A DNA stretch of 64,000 bases from Iphinoe sp. HA4291-MV1 (GTDB lineage Bacteria > Cyanobacteriota > Cyanobacteriia > Cyanobacteriales > Nostocaceae): the NCBI GenBank assembly GCA_019359415.1, contig JAHHHH010000005.1:62001-126000 (forward strand), given 5' to 3'. Numbering within the stretch: the stretch's first letter is position 1; every line of letters starts with the position of its first letter. Below are positions 51,525 to 60,339 of this stretch, piece after piece. Below the pieces are notes generated by a model. That model did no database searches. It was not told the origin of the DNA and was given only the letters and a program-made list of their open reading frames with translations. A program made the position numbers and the translations under genes.

Positions 51525-52499
51525 CTACACAAGGTGATGGACAAATCCAACCCACTCATCTAATCGTTCACAATCAACAACCTTGAATCCTGCCTCTGTT
51601 AGAGCCGCGTTAACATTGTCCTCATGATCGGCAGTAAAACCAGCTGTAATGAGAAGTCCTGCGTGTTTATCAGTTTGACGCAGTGCGCGCTGGAAGTCAT
51701 CAGCCAGAGCAATATGCATCCGTGCCAAAACATTTGCGACGATGAGGTCAAAAGTCTCTATAGCCTTGATGGTTGCCACATTATCAATTGTGTTTCCACC
51801 CATCCAATGCCCTAGTTCACTTCCAGATCCTAGGCTGCCTTTCATGACTCTTACTTGCTGTTCTACCCCGTTTCGACGTACGGCGTCCTGAGTGGCTTGT
51901 ACAGCAATACTGTCATTATCCAGCGCTAATACGTTTGCCCCAAGCTTCGCCATTGCAACACTTAGAATACCTGAACCTGATCCAAAATCAAGGACATTCA
52001 TGGTGGGGATAACGTATCGCTCAAGCAGTTGGAAGCTGACAATGGTTGCTGGATGTAAACCACTGCCAAAAGAGAGGGTTGTCTTCAGTCTCAAGATGAC
52101 TTCGTCTGTTGTCTGGAATTGATAAGGTGCATCAGGAGTCAGCACAACGAACCGTTTCCCAATCCGATGAACTCTGGAATTGAGTCCGTTTGTGTCTGTT
52201 GGTTTCTCTTTAACCACAGTCATCTGGATCGTAGTCGCTAGTCCAGTACGGTGCAAGGGCGAGAGCAGATTAATGATTTTTTCTACACGTGTCCTCGATT
52301 GGGTATCGTAGAGTAGATATAAGTAAATCGTGAATGTCCAGTGGGGGTGTGCAACATTCTGATCAACTGAGTGGGGTAGGTTCGGTTCAGTATATTCTAC
52401 GATATTAACGTCACTAATATCGATAGTCTCAGCAAGCAGCGTACAAACCCAATCAATAGCCTCGTGTGTTGTATTGAGGCTCAACTCTATCCATGACAT
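51525..52499 (-). CDS. prmA: PrmA-like (ribosomal protein L11) methyltransferase
   Basis: 324 residues from ATG 52499 (MSWIELSLNTTHEAIDWVCT); a TTG eight codons earlier is less likely. SAM-binding motif I VLDFGSGSGILSVAMAKLG, acidic motif II VLALDNDSIAV, and LIVANVLARMHIAL in place of the usual DLIVANIL. The pre-motif FGSGLHPATIVSFQLLE resembles the PrmA FGTGxHPTT signature with changes. PrmA trimethylates ribosomal protein L11. The deviations suggest either a diverged PrmA or a paralogue with another protein target. Stands alone. Confidence 0.8.
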   Translation of the reverse strand: MSWIELSLNTTHEAIDWVCTLLAETIDISDVNIVEYTEPNLPHSVDQNVAHPHWTFTIYLYLLYDTQSRTRVEKIINLLSPLHRTGLATTIQMTVVKEKPTDTNGLNSRVHRIGKRFVVLTPDAPYQFQTTDEVILRLKTTLSFGSGLHPATIVSFQLLERYVIPTMNVLDFGSGSGILSVAMAKLGANVLALDNDSIAVQATQDAVRRNGVEQQVRVMKGSLGSGSELGHWMGGNTIDNVATIKAIETFDLIVANVLARMHIALADDFQRALRQTDKHAGLLITAGFTADHEDNVNAALTEAGFKVVDCERLDEWVGFVHHLV

Positions 52500-52639
52500 A
52501 TTTTTTTCTACTTTCTCAATCAAACACAGAGAGTCAAATTTCAGATACTGTTAGTTCCCACCCAGAAAACAACTCACAGATATACACAGGTAATTTATCT
52601 GCGTCCAAATCTCGTGCATCTACGGTTCCACCAAATAGC

Positions 52640-53347
52640 CTAAACCGGATTTTTGTAGCGGAAAGCCTCTCTAGCCTCTGTCATTAAAGACAAACCGATA
52701 ATTGCTACGGTGATTACAGTTAAACCCCGATTTTCTAAAGTGTGACTATCAATCAAAATGAAGATACCCAATCCAATAAGGACAAAAGGAATAAAATAAC
52801 TGCCGTAACGAGTAAAGAGTTTGGCAAGTACCGGGACTTGAGTGAAACGATAAGCAGCGTAGCACCAAACCGTGACTAGTGAAAAGAAGACAATCAAAAT
52901 GACTCCCAAATCTTCCCATGTACTGCTGGCGAATAATGGCATGTAGATACTAAGATTATCGCTACCGTTGGCGATCGTCACGGCAGCAACCCCGTAAACT
53001 TGGGGAGAAAAGAGGCTCTTGAGCCAGGAATTTTGGGACTGTTCCGATTCTATAGTGGTTTCATCCTCATCAATCTGTGGATTGAGCAAGCGATTAATGC
53101 CAATTGCAATTGGAACTGTACCCAGTAGTCCAATCCAATCTTCTGGAAAGAGTTTACCACCAAAAAAACTCGGTAAACTGGCAAGCACCAAAGCTGTAAA
53201 ACCTAGATACTGTCCGACAACAATATGTTGATACCGAAAAGTTGCACTTACCTGCGAGAAAAACAGCAGCAGAACAACAATATCGTCTAAATTTGTGGCA
53301 GTGAAGGCAGCAAATCCAGTTGAAATCGTAGTGATAAAATCATTCAT
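52640..53347 (-). CDS. CadD-like cadmium/heavy-metal transporter family protein
   Basis: 235 residues from ATG 53347; a GTG at 53359 overlapping the upstream stop (GTGA) is the alternative. Five to six membrane segments; the N-terminal FAAFTATNLDDIVVLLLFFS and central TIANGSDNLSIYMPLFAS are the conserved acidic motifs of CadD/LysE-superfamily metal exporters. A cytoplasmic acidic loop (QIDEDETTIESEQS) separates the halves. Last gene of a minus-strand operon with SPFH and TerC genes, which supports a role in metal or membrane stress. Confidence 0.87.
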   Translation of the reverse strand: MNDFITTISTGFAAFTATNLDDIVVLLLFFSQVSATFRYQHIVVGQYLGFTALVLASLPSFFGGKLFPEDWIGLLGTVPIAIGINRLLNPQIDEDETTIESEQSQNSWLKSLFSPQVYGVAAVTIANGSDNLSIYMPLFASSTWEDLGVILIVFFSLVTVWCYAAYRFTQVPVLAKLFTRYGSYFIPFVLIGLGIFILIDSHTLENRGLTVITVAIIGLSLMTEAREAFRYKNPV

Positions 53348-53355
53348 TTTGTTTC

Positions 53356-54423
53356 TCACTCTTTCAAAAGTGCAGAAGTCAATTCAGACCGAGATTCTAC
53401 TCTTTCTTGCTTAGGGTTTTTCTGAGCAGCTTTGACAATTTCATCTAATTCTAATTGAAAGAGTCTTGTATTATCACTACCACCTGTAGAAATCCAAGGC
53501 ATTCTACCATCCCATTTAGCGATTGCCTGTCGTTGTAAAATTGCTGGTGTCAGAGTCTCCATAATTAATCGATTTCCTTCGGCTTCTCCTTTAGCTAAAT
53601 TTACTTTTGCTTTTGCTTGTTGTTCTGCCTTGATAGCAAGAAACCCTGCACGTTTAGCTTCTTGTTCAGCGATTTGTTTTGCTTCCACAGCATGATTAAA
53701 TTGCTCAGAAAAATGAATATTTACTAACGAGATATCATCTATTTCTAGATTGTAGGTTGCCAATCTGCTTGTTAACGCCTCATCAACTCTAGCTTTTACC
53801 TCTCCTCGTGTGGTGATGATTTCTTCAGCTGTATACATTGCCATCACTGCCTTCAGGACTTCTTTCACAGCTGGGTTAACAATACGATGGACAATAGCTT
53901 GCTGATTTCCAACATGCTGAAAAATGACGTTAGCTTTTTCGGGAATAATGTGCCAGTTCAACGCTACATCTGTATAAACATTCTGAAGATCCTTAGAAGA
54001 AGCCTCTGTGGAAATATCCTCATTTTGCACTCGTACACTCAGCTTTTCGACAGTGTGGACCATCGGTATCACAGGGTGAATTCCTTCTCCTAAAATCACT
54101 GGCTGCACCTCACCAAACTTTATGAGGACTCCTCGCTGTCCAGGATTAACAATAACAAAGAAGCTACAGATAATAGTCAAAGCCAACAGTAACAGCACAA
54201 TTCTTACAATCGCCTGAATATCTTTATTTTGTTTTTTAACTGTATTTTTACTGTTAATAGTCGTTGCAGATTCTAAATTTATCACTTCAGTCTCCAAAAC
54301 AGAATTTGGCTTGTGGACTGAATTTGAGTTGTTAATAGTTGTCGTAGATTCTAGGTTCATGACTTCAGTTTTCTGAACAGAAACATATTTGTGCAAATTA
54401 AGGTCATCTCCTGTTGTTTTCAT
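53356..54423 (-). CDS. SPFH/prohibitin family protein
   Basis: 355 residues from ATG 54423. The first 70 residues are a polar, low-complexity tail with a near duplication (KTEVMNLESTTTINN and ETEVINLESATTINS). One membrane helix (about 68-90, IVRIVLLLLALTIICSFFVI) is followed by the SPFH/band 7 domain (GQRGVLIKFGEVQPVILGEG) and a flotillin-like coiled coil (AVEAKQIAEQEAKRAGFLAI, then KAKVNLAKGEAEGNRLIMET). Such proteins form membrane scaffolds. It lies between terC and the CadD-like gene, an association known for TerC stress modules. Confidence 0.9.
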   Translation of the reverse strand: MKTTGDDLNLHKYVSVQKTEVMNLESTTTINNSNSVHKPNSVLETEVINLESATTINSKNTVKKQNKDIQAIVRIVLLLLALTIICSFFVIVNPGQRGVLIKFGEVQPVILGEGIHPVIPMVHTVEKLSVRVQNEDISTEASSKDLQNVYTDVALNWHIIPEKANVIFQHVGNQQAIVHRIVNPAVKEVLKAVMAMYTAEEIITTRGEVKARVDEALTSRLATYNLEIDDISLVNIHFSEQFNHAVEAKQIAEQEAKRAGFLAIKAEQQAKAKVNLAKGEAEGNRLIMETLTPAILQRQAIAKWDGRMPWISTGGSDNTRLFQLELDEIVKAAQKNPKQERVESRSELTSALLKE

Positions 54424-54435
54424 AGTGATCAATAT

Positions 54436-55152
54436 TCAATCACTCTGAACTTCTGGCACAACCCGCTTAGAAAATCCCCAGGTAAATAGAACCACAATCA
54501 GCGTTAGCAGCATCCATTGAGGTGGTACATGATCTGGTATCAATGCTTTAAACATCAATCTGACACCTACACCAAACACCGTTAAATAAGCAGCATCGAG
54601 TAAATAAGTAAACTCCGCTAACCAGCGTACAAATAAACCAGCCAGAAATCTTAGAGTGATAATACCGATGATGCAACCAGTCAAAACTAACCATGTCTCA
54701 CTGGAGAGTGCGACTGCGGCTGTGACGCTATCCAGAGAAAATGCCAAATCTGTTACAGCAATTAAGAGAATAACTTGCTCAAATGTAGAATTTGTATCTT
54801 TGGGGGAGACACCAGCTTGTTCTTCTACTGTTGAATTGGGATCAAAATATTTCCAAAAGTGCTTCCCTGACAGCCACAAAAGATAAAGTGCGCCTCCTAA
54901 CTCAAACTGCCAAAACTGAATCATCCATGTTGCAGTGAATAACAACCCAATCCGCAGGACAAAGGCAATCATTAATCCCCAATTTAATGCCTGACTTTGT
55001 TGTTGTGGATCTTGAATATCTTGAACTAATGCGGCTAAAGCAACTGCATTGTCGGCAGACAAAACAGTTTCTAATGCAACTAGTACTAGTAACATCCCAA
55101 ACGAACTTGGAGAAAAGCTTATACCTAAGTGTCCAGTTAAATGTTCTAACAT
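54436..55152 (-). CDS. TerC family integral membrane protein
   Basis: 238 residues from ATG 55152 (MLEHLTGHLGISFSP), with GGAG upstream; earlier in-frame codons are not coding-like. About seven membrane segments with the TerC signatures ALETVLSADNAVALAALV and AVTDLAFSLDSVTAAVALS (acidic residues in the membrane). TerC proteins are implicated in manganese export and tellurite resistance and in metal loading of exported proteins. The SPFH gene follows within 12 nt. Confidence 0.92.
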   Translation of the reverse strand: MLEHLTGHLGISFSPSSFGMLLVLVALETVLSADNAVALAALVQDIQDPQQQSQALNWGLMIAFVLRIGLLFTATWMIQFWQFELGGALYLLWLSGKHFWKYFDPNSTVEEQAGVSPKDTNSTFEQVILLIAVTDLAFSLDSVTAAVALSSETWLVLTGCIIGIITLRFLAGLFVRWLAEFTYLLDAAYLTVFGVGVRLMFKALIPDHVPPQWMLLTLIVVLFTWGFSKRVVPEVQSD

Positions 55153-55321
55153 CCTGTTGCTCCAATAATTGCAATGCCAAGCTTTGAACCCATCAGAATT
55201 TGTTTTTAGAAAAGCAGAGGACAGGATTAAGACTGATAAAACTCTTGATTCCGGTCCCCTGCTATTGATTCTGGGGAATGTCATTCAACATCTATTTGAT
55301 AGACGCTGTCACAAATTCGGT

Positions 55322-55936
55322 TTAATCGTTTTCACCACTGGCGAGTGTGCTGGGAATGCGAGAATCAACAAATGCCTGCGATATATGTGGGATAAACCAG
55401 TTCATTTTGTCAGGATTAACAACTTTTGCAGATGGAACATTAAATTCCCATTCAGAAGTATCTGAGTTTTTCTTCACTAAAAGTTGTGTTCCATCCATAA
55501 TTTTGACGGCTGTAGCATCAGTTTTGTCTAATCCTGCTACTTGGACATCACTTGGTAGATAAACACCCTGACAATCCCATCCATCTGGTGTGGTTTGATC
55601 ATTTGCCAAGAAGTAAAGCTGATTGTTGTAGGAAGACTTGGAATCTTCGCCTAGAGGACCGTAAATTCCTAGGGTTTCACCAGTTTCATTACGGCACTGT
55701 CCCCAAGTAACTCCTGACTCTATAGCTGCTTTTTGAAACTGCAATTCATCAATTTGGCGTTGTACATCTTCTGGGACAACAACTTCTGCGTTTTTCTGCA
55801 AGCTTTTGATAGTCTTTGTCACTTCGATGTAATCGGGGTTTTTGCTGAATTTGGGTTTATCTGCCCAAGAAGGCTGGGCAATAACCAAGTTAACTAACAT
55901 GACTGCGACGACAAGAGCGATTTTCAGAAGTTTCAT
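55322..55936 (-). CDS. Exported hypothetical protein of the TerC operon
   Basis: 204 residues from ATG 55936 (MKLLKIALVVAVMLVNLVIA, cleavage after PSWA). Mature protein about 180 residues, with two Cys (GQCRNETGETLGIYGPLG and WDCQGVYLPSDV) that could form a disulfide, and Trp-rich ends. I do not recognise the family. It lies 169 nt upstream of terC on the same strand and may share its promoter. A periplasmic location fits a partner of the membrane proteins downstream. Confidence 0.75.
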   Translation of the reverse strand: MKLLKIALVVAVMLVNLVIAQPSWADKPKFSKNPDYIEVTKTIKSLQKNAEVVVPEDVQRQIDELQFQKAAIESGVTWGQCRNETGETLGIYGPLGEDSKSSYNNQLYFLANDQTTPDGWDCQGVYLPSDVQVAGLDKTDATAVKIMDGTQLLVKKNSDTSEWEFNVPSAKVVNPDKMNWFIPHISQAFVDSRIPSTLASGEND

Positions 55937-56685
55937 GGTTTTTCTCCTTTGAGAAATACAGGTTTTTTGGAAAACTTTGTAATAGACCAACAGGTTGATA
56001 TGAAATTCTTGGGCGTTTGAGTTATTTTCCTTGTTTTTGAAACGCTGACTTAAGCTTGTATGAAAGATAGTTTTACTTTAGGCTTCTTAACCAACAAAAT
56101 CAAATATTCTTTTTTTTTAGAACGATAATTAAAAGTTATGTAGATTAAATGGTAGAGCATTTAATCAATGGTGCGAGTGAAGCAGTTGATGACAGGAATT
56201 TTCAATTGGTGGAATACAGGACAGTATAGTAGGGGCACGAGCCAGCTTGTGCCCCTACTATGTGGTTTACGTTTTTGAAAGCGCTGTAATAATTGGCATC
56301 AGATTCACAGGCAAGTTGTTCCCTGATTCGTCTTATCTGCCCTTTACCTGCTCATTAAAAGCGTCTTGCCTGAAAGCATTCTCGACAAATGTAGCCAAAA
56401 ACTTGCTTTTAAGAATTAACCATGATAACGTAACATAAAATGAAACTACGGTAATTCGATCCAGCTACAGTATTTATGCTTGAGTCATCAGTAAAGATTT
56501 AAAATTTTTTAGTTTACAGAGAATTTAGCAAAATTCAGTTTTTCAACTTTAACGTAGGCTCTCCTGCATCAAGTTGAGTTATCTTTGCAAACTCTAACAC
56601 TCTGTCCAGACTGGATTCTGGCAGTTTACAGCAGCAGTAACAACTAATTAGTAGGCTTTGCATAGCACAAAAAGAGGTGCGAATC
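55937..56685. other. Intergenic region between the TerC operon and sfnG
   Basis: About 750 bases with no supported gene. A perfect 13-bp palindromic repeat lies at 56226-56238 (ATAGTAGGGGCAC) and 56249-56261. The rest should hold divergent promoters for the exported-protein gene and sfnG. Confidence 0.5.
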
Positions 56686-57783
56686 ATGGTGGATATTAAG
56701 TTTGCGTATTGGGTTCCCAACGTAAGTGGTGGGTTGGTTGTCAGCAAAATTCCCCAACGTACAGATTGGACTTTCGATTACAATGCTCAACTGGCTCAAG
56801 CAGCGGAGCAGGTGGGGTTTGACTATGCTTTGGCACAAGCTCGGTTTATTGCCAGCTATGGTGCTGAGTACCAACTAGAGGCTGTGAGTACAGTAGCAGC
56901 TTTAGCACCTGTTACTGAACGGCTGAAATTGATTGCTGCAGTTCATCCGGGACTATGGCATCCAGGTGTCGTTGCCAAAATGGGTTCCACAATCGATTTC
57001 ATTTCCAAAGGTCGTTTCTGCCTCAATGTTGTCAGTGGTTGGTTTAAAAATGAATTCACGATTTATGGCGAACCCTGGTTAGACCACGATGAACGCTATC
57101 GAAGATCCGAGGAATTCATTCGTGTACTCAAAGGTATGTGGACAGAAGATGAGTTCCACTTTAAGGGAGACTTTTACCGCATCAACGGCGGTTGGGTGAA
57201 ACCCAAACCAATTAATCAGAATCCACATCCAGAAATCTTCCAAGGTGGTAACTCCAAAGCAGCACGACGCATGGCAGCTCGTGTATCTGACTGGTATTTC
57301 ATGAATGGCAACACTATTGAAGGTGTGCGGGAACAGATTCAAGAAGTTTCTGCCCTAGCGCGTGAGGAAGGACGTAAAGTCAGGTTTGGACTAAATGCCT
57401 TTATCTTGGTGCGAGACACCGAAAAAGAAGCTCATGACGTGCTACGAGAGATTATTGCTCAAGCAGATAAGGAAGCAGTTGTTGGCTTTGGAGAGGCTGT
57501 GAAACATGCAGGAGCTTCCACTCGTGAGCGTCAAGGGATGTGGGCAAACTCAAATTTTGAAGATTTGGTCCAATACAACGATGGCTTTAGGTCAGGCTTG
57601 ATTGGCACCACAGAACAAGTTGCTGACCGAATTCGCCAGTTCTACGAAGTAGGAGTGGATTTGATTTTGGGTGGATTCTTGCATTACACCGATGACTTGC
57701 CAGCATTTGGTCGTGCTGTGATTCCCTTGGTGCGAGAAATTGAGGCGCGTCGTCGCACATCTGATGAGTTAGTGACTGCCTAA
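56686..57783 (+). CDS. sfnG: Dimethylsulfone monooxygenase SfnG-like
   Basis: 365 residues from ATG 56686, AGAGGTG upstream. Bacterial luciferase-like flavin monooxygenase: FAYWVPNVSGGLVVSKIPQR, LKLIAAVHPGLWHPGVVAKM, SKGRFCLNVVSGWFKNEF and FQGGNSKAARRMAARVSDWY. The N-terminus and the HPGLWHPG segment are characteristic of SfnG/SsuD-type enzymes that release methanesulfinate from dimethylsulfone with FMNH2. A second flavoprotein (SfnB) follows at 15 nt. The pair suggests sulfur scavenging from organosulfur compounds, probably induced by sulfate starvation. Confidence 0.88.
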   Translation: MVDIKFAYWVPNVSGGLVVSKIPQRTDWTFDYNAQLAQAAEQVGFDYALAQARFIASYGAEYQLEAVSTVAALAPVTERLKLIAAVHPGLWHPGVVAKMGSTIDFISKGRFCLNVVSGWFKNEFTIYGEPWLDHDERYRRSEEFIRVLKGMWTEDEFHFKGDFYRINGGWVKPKPINQNPHPEIFQGGNSKAARRMAARVSDWYFMNGNTIEGVREQIQEVSALAREEGRKVRFGLNAFILVRDTEKEAHDVLREIIAQADKEAVVGFGEAVKHAGASTRERQGMWANSNFEDLVQYNDGFRSGLIGTTEQVADRIRQFYEVGVDLILGGFLHYTDDLPAFGRAVIPLVREIEARRRTSDELVTA

Positions 57784-57797
57784 AAGGAAGGTAAAAC

Positions 57798-59039
57798 ATG
57801 ACATCTGTAGTGAATACGAATACCGAACAAAAAGCTTATGTGATTCGTGACGATGAAGAAGCTATCAGAATCGCCCATGAATTAGCAGCTGAATTTGTCA
57901 AAGGAGATTCCGAACGAGATAAACAAGCGAAAATACCTGTTGATGAGGTAAACAAATACTCCCAAAGTGGGCTGTGGGGGATCACGGTTCCCAAGGAGTA
58001 TGGCGGTCCCTTCGTGTCGAATGTCACCCTGGCAGAAGTGACCAAAATTATCTCTGAAGCTGATTCCAGCCTGGGACAAATTCCCCAAAATCACTTGTAT
58101 ATCGTGGAATCCATTCGGCTGGATAGTACAGAACAACAGAAACGTTTTTTCTTTGACCTTGTCTTACAAGGCAAGCGGTTTGGCAACGCCTTCTCTGAGA
58201 TTGGCACCAAATCAGTACTCGACGTTCAGACACGCCTGCAAAAATCTGGAGATGGATATGTTCTCAACGGACGAAAATTCTACTCTACCGGAGCATTGGT
58301 AGCAGATTGGATTCCGGTGATTGCTCGCAATGATGACGACAAAACAGTGATTGCTCTGGTAGAACGTGGCACACCAGGCTTGAATGTCATTGACGACTGG
58401 AGCAGTTTTGGGCAGCGTACCACTGCGAGTGGCACCACTATTATTGAAAATGTGAAAGTGTCCGAAGAGCAAGTCATTCCCCATTACTTAGCCTTTGAAC
58501 GTCCCACGACTCAAGGTCCGATCGCCCAAATCATTCAAGCAGCGGTGGATGTCGGCATTGCTAAGGCAGCCTTAAGAGAGACGATCCACTATGTTCACAA
58601 CTATGCTCGTCCCTGGATTGATGTTGAACTGGAGCATGGTTACGAAGATCCACTGACTATTTATAACGTTGGTAATCTAGTTATCCAGGTTCATGCAGCC
58701 GAAGAACTGTTGCGTCGTTCGGGTGAGTATATTGATCGAGCGATGCTCCCAAGGGGAGCCGCGCAAGGCGCGATCGCGAACCCAACAGATACCAGTGTGG
58801 CAGAGGCTTCCATTGCTGTTGCTGAGGCGAAAGCACTGGCTACTGAAGCTGCGATTTTGACAACCAACAAGCTATTTGAGTTAGCGGGTACTAAGTCTAC
58901 CTTGCAGCAATATAACTTAGACCGCCACTGGCGCAATGCTCGGACTCATACCCTACATGACCCTGTCCGCTGGAAATACTACGCCGTTGGTAATTTCTTC
59001 TTAAATGGTGTAAACCCACCGCGTCATCCTTGGCTTTGA
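57798..59039 (+). CDS. sfnB: SfnB family acyl-CoA dehydrogenase-like flavoprotein
   Basis: 413 residues, AAGGAAGG before ATG 57798. Acyl-CoA dehydrogenase fold: N-domain VDEVNKYSQSGLWGITVPKE, middle domain GKRFGNAFSEIGTKSVLDV with GYVLNGRKFYSTGALVADWI, C-domain helices ending LDRHWRNARTHTLHDPVRWK. The LHDP..WK ending is typical of SfnB/DszC-like monooxygenase relatives rather than true dehydrogenases. The flavin would be FMN or FAD. In one operon with sfnG. Confidence 0.88.
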   Translation: MTSVVNTNTEQKAYVIRDDEEAIRIAHELAAEFVKGDSERDKQAKIPVDEVNKYSQSGLWGITVPKEYGGPFVSNVTLAEVTKIISEADSSLGQIPQNHLYIVESIRLDSTEQQKRFFFDLVLQGKRFGNAFSEIGTKSVLDVQTRLQKSGDGYVLNGRKFYSTGALVADWIPVIARNDDDKTVIALVERGTPGLNVIDDWSSFGQRTTASGTTIIENVKVSEEQVIPHYLAFERPTTQGPIAQIIQAAVDVGIAKAALRETIHYVHNYARPWIDVELEHGYEDPLTIYNVGNLVIQVHAAEELLRRSGEYIDRAMLPRGAAQGAIANPTDTSVAEASIAVAEAKALATEAAILTTNKLFELAGTKSTLQQYNLDRHWRNARTHTLHDPVRWKYYAVGNFFLNGVNPPRHPWL

Positions 59040-59063
59040 CCAAGAACAGGAGAGAGGGAGTGA

Positions 59064-59100
59064 GGGAGATGAGGGAGATGAGGGAGATGAGGGGAGGGGG
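59064..59100 (+). other. G-quadruplex-prone GGGAGATGA repeat
   Basis: Three GGGAGATGA units in tandem (59064-59090) followed by GGGGAGGGGG give four or more G-tracts with 6-nt loops on the plus strand, just after sfnB. It may fold as a G-quadruplex in DNA or mRNA. Similar G- or C-rich junk occurs elsewhere in the window. Confidence 0.5.
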
Positions 59101-59270
59101 GAAGGGGGGATATTTTTCTCCTTGTCCCCCTGCTCTGTTTGCTTCCCAGAACGAAGTGGAGGGCTAGCAACAGTTCAAAAGAGAAAGGTCGTTCTAATCG
59201 TACCAATCACGGCATCCTCATTGTCATTGTTTTGACGACGATTCGTATTGGAGATGTCCTAGGTGCAGAA

Positions 59271-59459
59271 ATGGCACCCTACCGCAGTGCTGACGGCAAA
59301 CCTACCAAGCTAGTTGATAGCATCTTCAGCACTATTCCAGGTTCTCCTGCTTACGTTGGCAAAGCTTCCTATCACAAAGTAAATTTACCAGAGTTCAATT
59401 TCACCTGGGAATACAACGGACGCAATGCTATTCAGGGTGAGTTTCGCTTTGAGGCTTAG
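59271..59459 (+). pseudogene. C-terminal remnant of a DUF1326-like gene
   Basis: From ATG 59271 the frame reads MAPYRSADGKPTKLVDSIFS, then TIPGSPAYVGKASYHKVNLP, then EFNFTWEYNGRNAIQGEF. The W.Y.GRN....F ending resembles the C-terminus of DUF1326 proteins, which are often encoded directly before DUF2182, as here (6 nt). The expected N-terminal two-thirds, with its CNC..CPC motif, is absent; the frame upstream of 59271 is not domain-like. So this appears to be a 5'-truncated gene that may still express a fragment. Confidence 0.55.
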
Positions 59460-59465
59460 ACAGCG

Positions 59466-60326
59466 ATGAATGATTCACCGCGCCAAACGACATCTGCACA
59501 TCAGCTTTTAAGCAGGCTGTATGACTTTCTAACTAATGAGATGATGCCGGTTTGGGGGCTGGTATTTTTAGCTTGGGTGTTTATGCTGCTGATGGTGGTT
59601 ACAGGTCTTGACCACTGGTCGTATCATGATGCTTTGATTAGGGAAAAATCTCAACCTCTTTTCCTAAAACTATTTATTTTTCTACTGGCTTGGCAGGTTA
59701 TGACAGTAGCGATGATGTTGCCCTCCAGCCTACCATTGATTCGGTTGTTCTCGAAAGTTAGTCGGCAACAAAGTCAGGAAAAAGGTTATCTTCTTTTGGT
59801 CGTATTCATCTGTGCCTATGCTACAGTCTGGACTGGCTTTGCTCTCCTCAATTTTTTGGGTGACTGGGGATTACACCATCTGGTTAATTCCTTACCCTGG
59901 CTTCATCAACGTACTTGGCTAATTTCTGGCACAACTATGCTCATGGCTGGTGCGTTCCAGTTTAGCGGACTGAAGGAACATTGTTTAAAGTCGTGTCGCC
60001 ATCCTTTGAGTTTTCTTACTCATTACTATCAAAGAGGGCTAAAAGCTGCCTGGAATTTGGGAATTCGCCACGGTCTTTACTGCGTGGGCTGTTGTTGGGC
60101 GTTGATGCTGATGATGTTTGCTGTGGGAGTAGGACATCTTACCTTGATGTTAGTACTGACTGGCGTAATGGTAGCGGAGAAAACATCACGCTGGAGCCGT
60201 GTGCTAGTTCCAGTAGTAGGTACTAGTCTGCTTGTTTGGGGAACCCTCACTTTACTACATCCTAATTGGTTATGGGAATTTTCGCTTCATAATGCACTAA
60301 ACCTGAGAACTTTTTTTGAATTTTGA
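59466..60326 (+). CDS. DUF2182 integral membrane protein
   Basis: 286 residues, about seven membrane helices. Family features: LLAWQVMTVAMMLPSSLPLI, MLMAGAFQFSGLKEHCLKSC and GIRHGLYCVGCCWALMLMMF, with conserved Cys and Met that suggest metal binding or transport. The family has no assigned function but is often paired with DUF1326, as here. Overlapped at its 3' end only by a possible upstream start of the next gene. Placed between two SfnB-like genes, a role linked to organosulfur or metal handling is possible but unproven. Confidence 0.85.
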   Translation: MNDSPRQTTSAHQLLSRLYDFLTNEMMPVWGLVFLAWVFMLLMVVTGLDHWSYHDALIREKSQPLFLKLFIFLLAWQVMTVAMMLPSSLPLIRLFSKVSRQQSQEKGYLLLVVFICAYATVWTGFALLNFLGDWGLHHLVNSLPWLHQRTWLISGTTMLMAGAFQFSGLKEHCLKSCRHPLSFLTHYYQRGLKAAWNLGIRHGLYCVGCCWALMLMMFAVGVGHLTLMLVLTGVMVAEKTSRWSRVLVPVVGTSLLVWGTLTLLHPNWLWEFSLHNALNLRTFFEF

Positions 60327-60339
60327 GAAGCTGCAACAA

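Noticed and set aside
55169-55465. Plus-strand 98-codon frame
   Set aside because: It overlaps the ends of the TerC and exported-protein genes on the other strand and has no domain-like composition or ribosome binding site.
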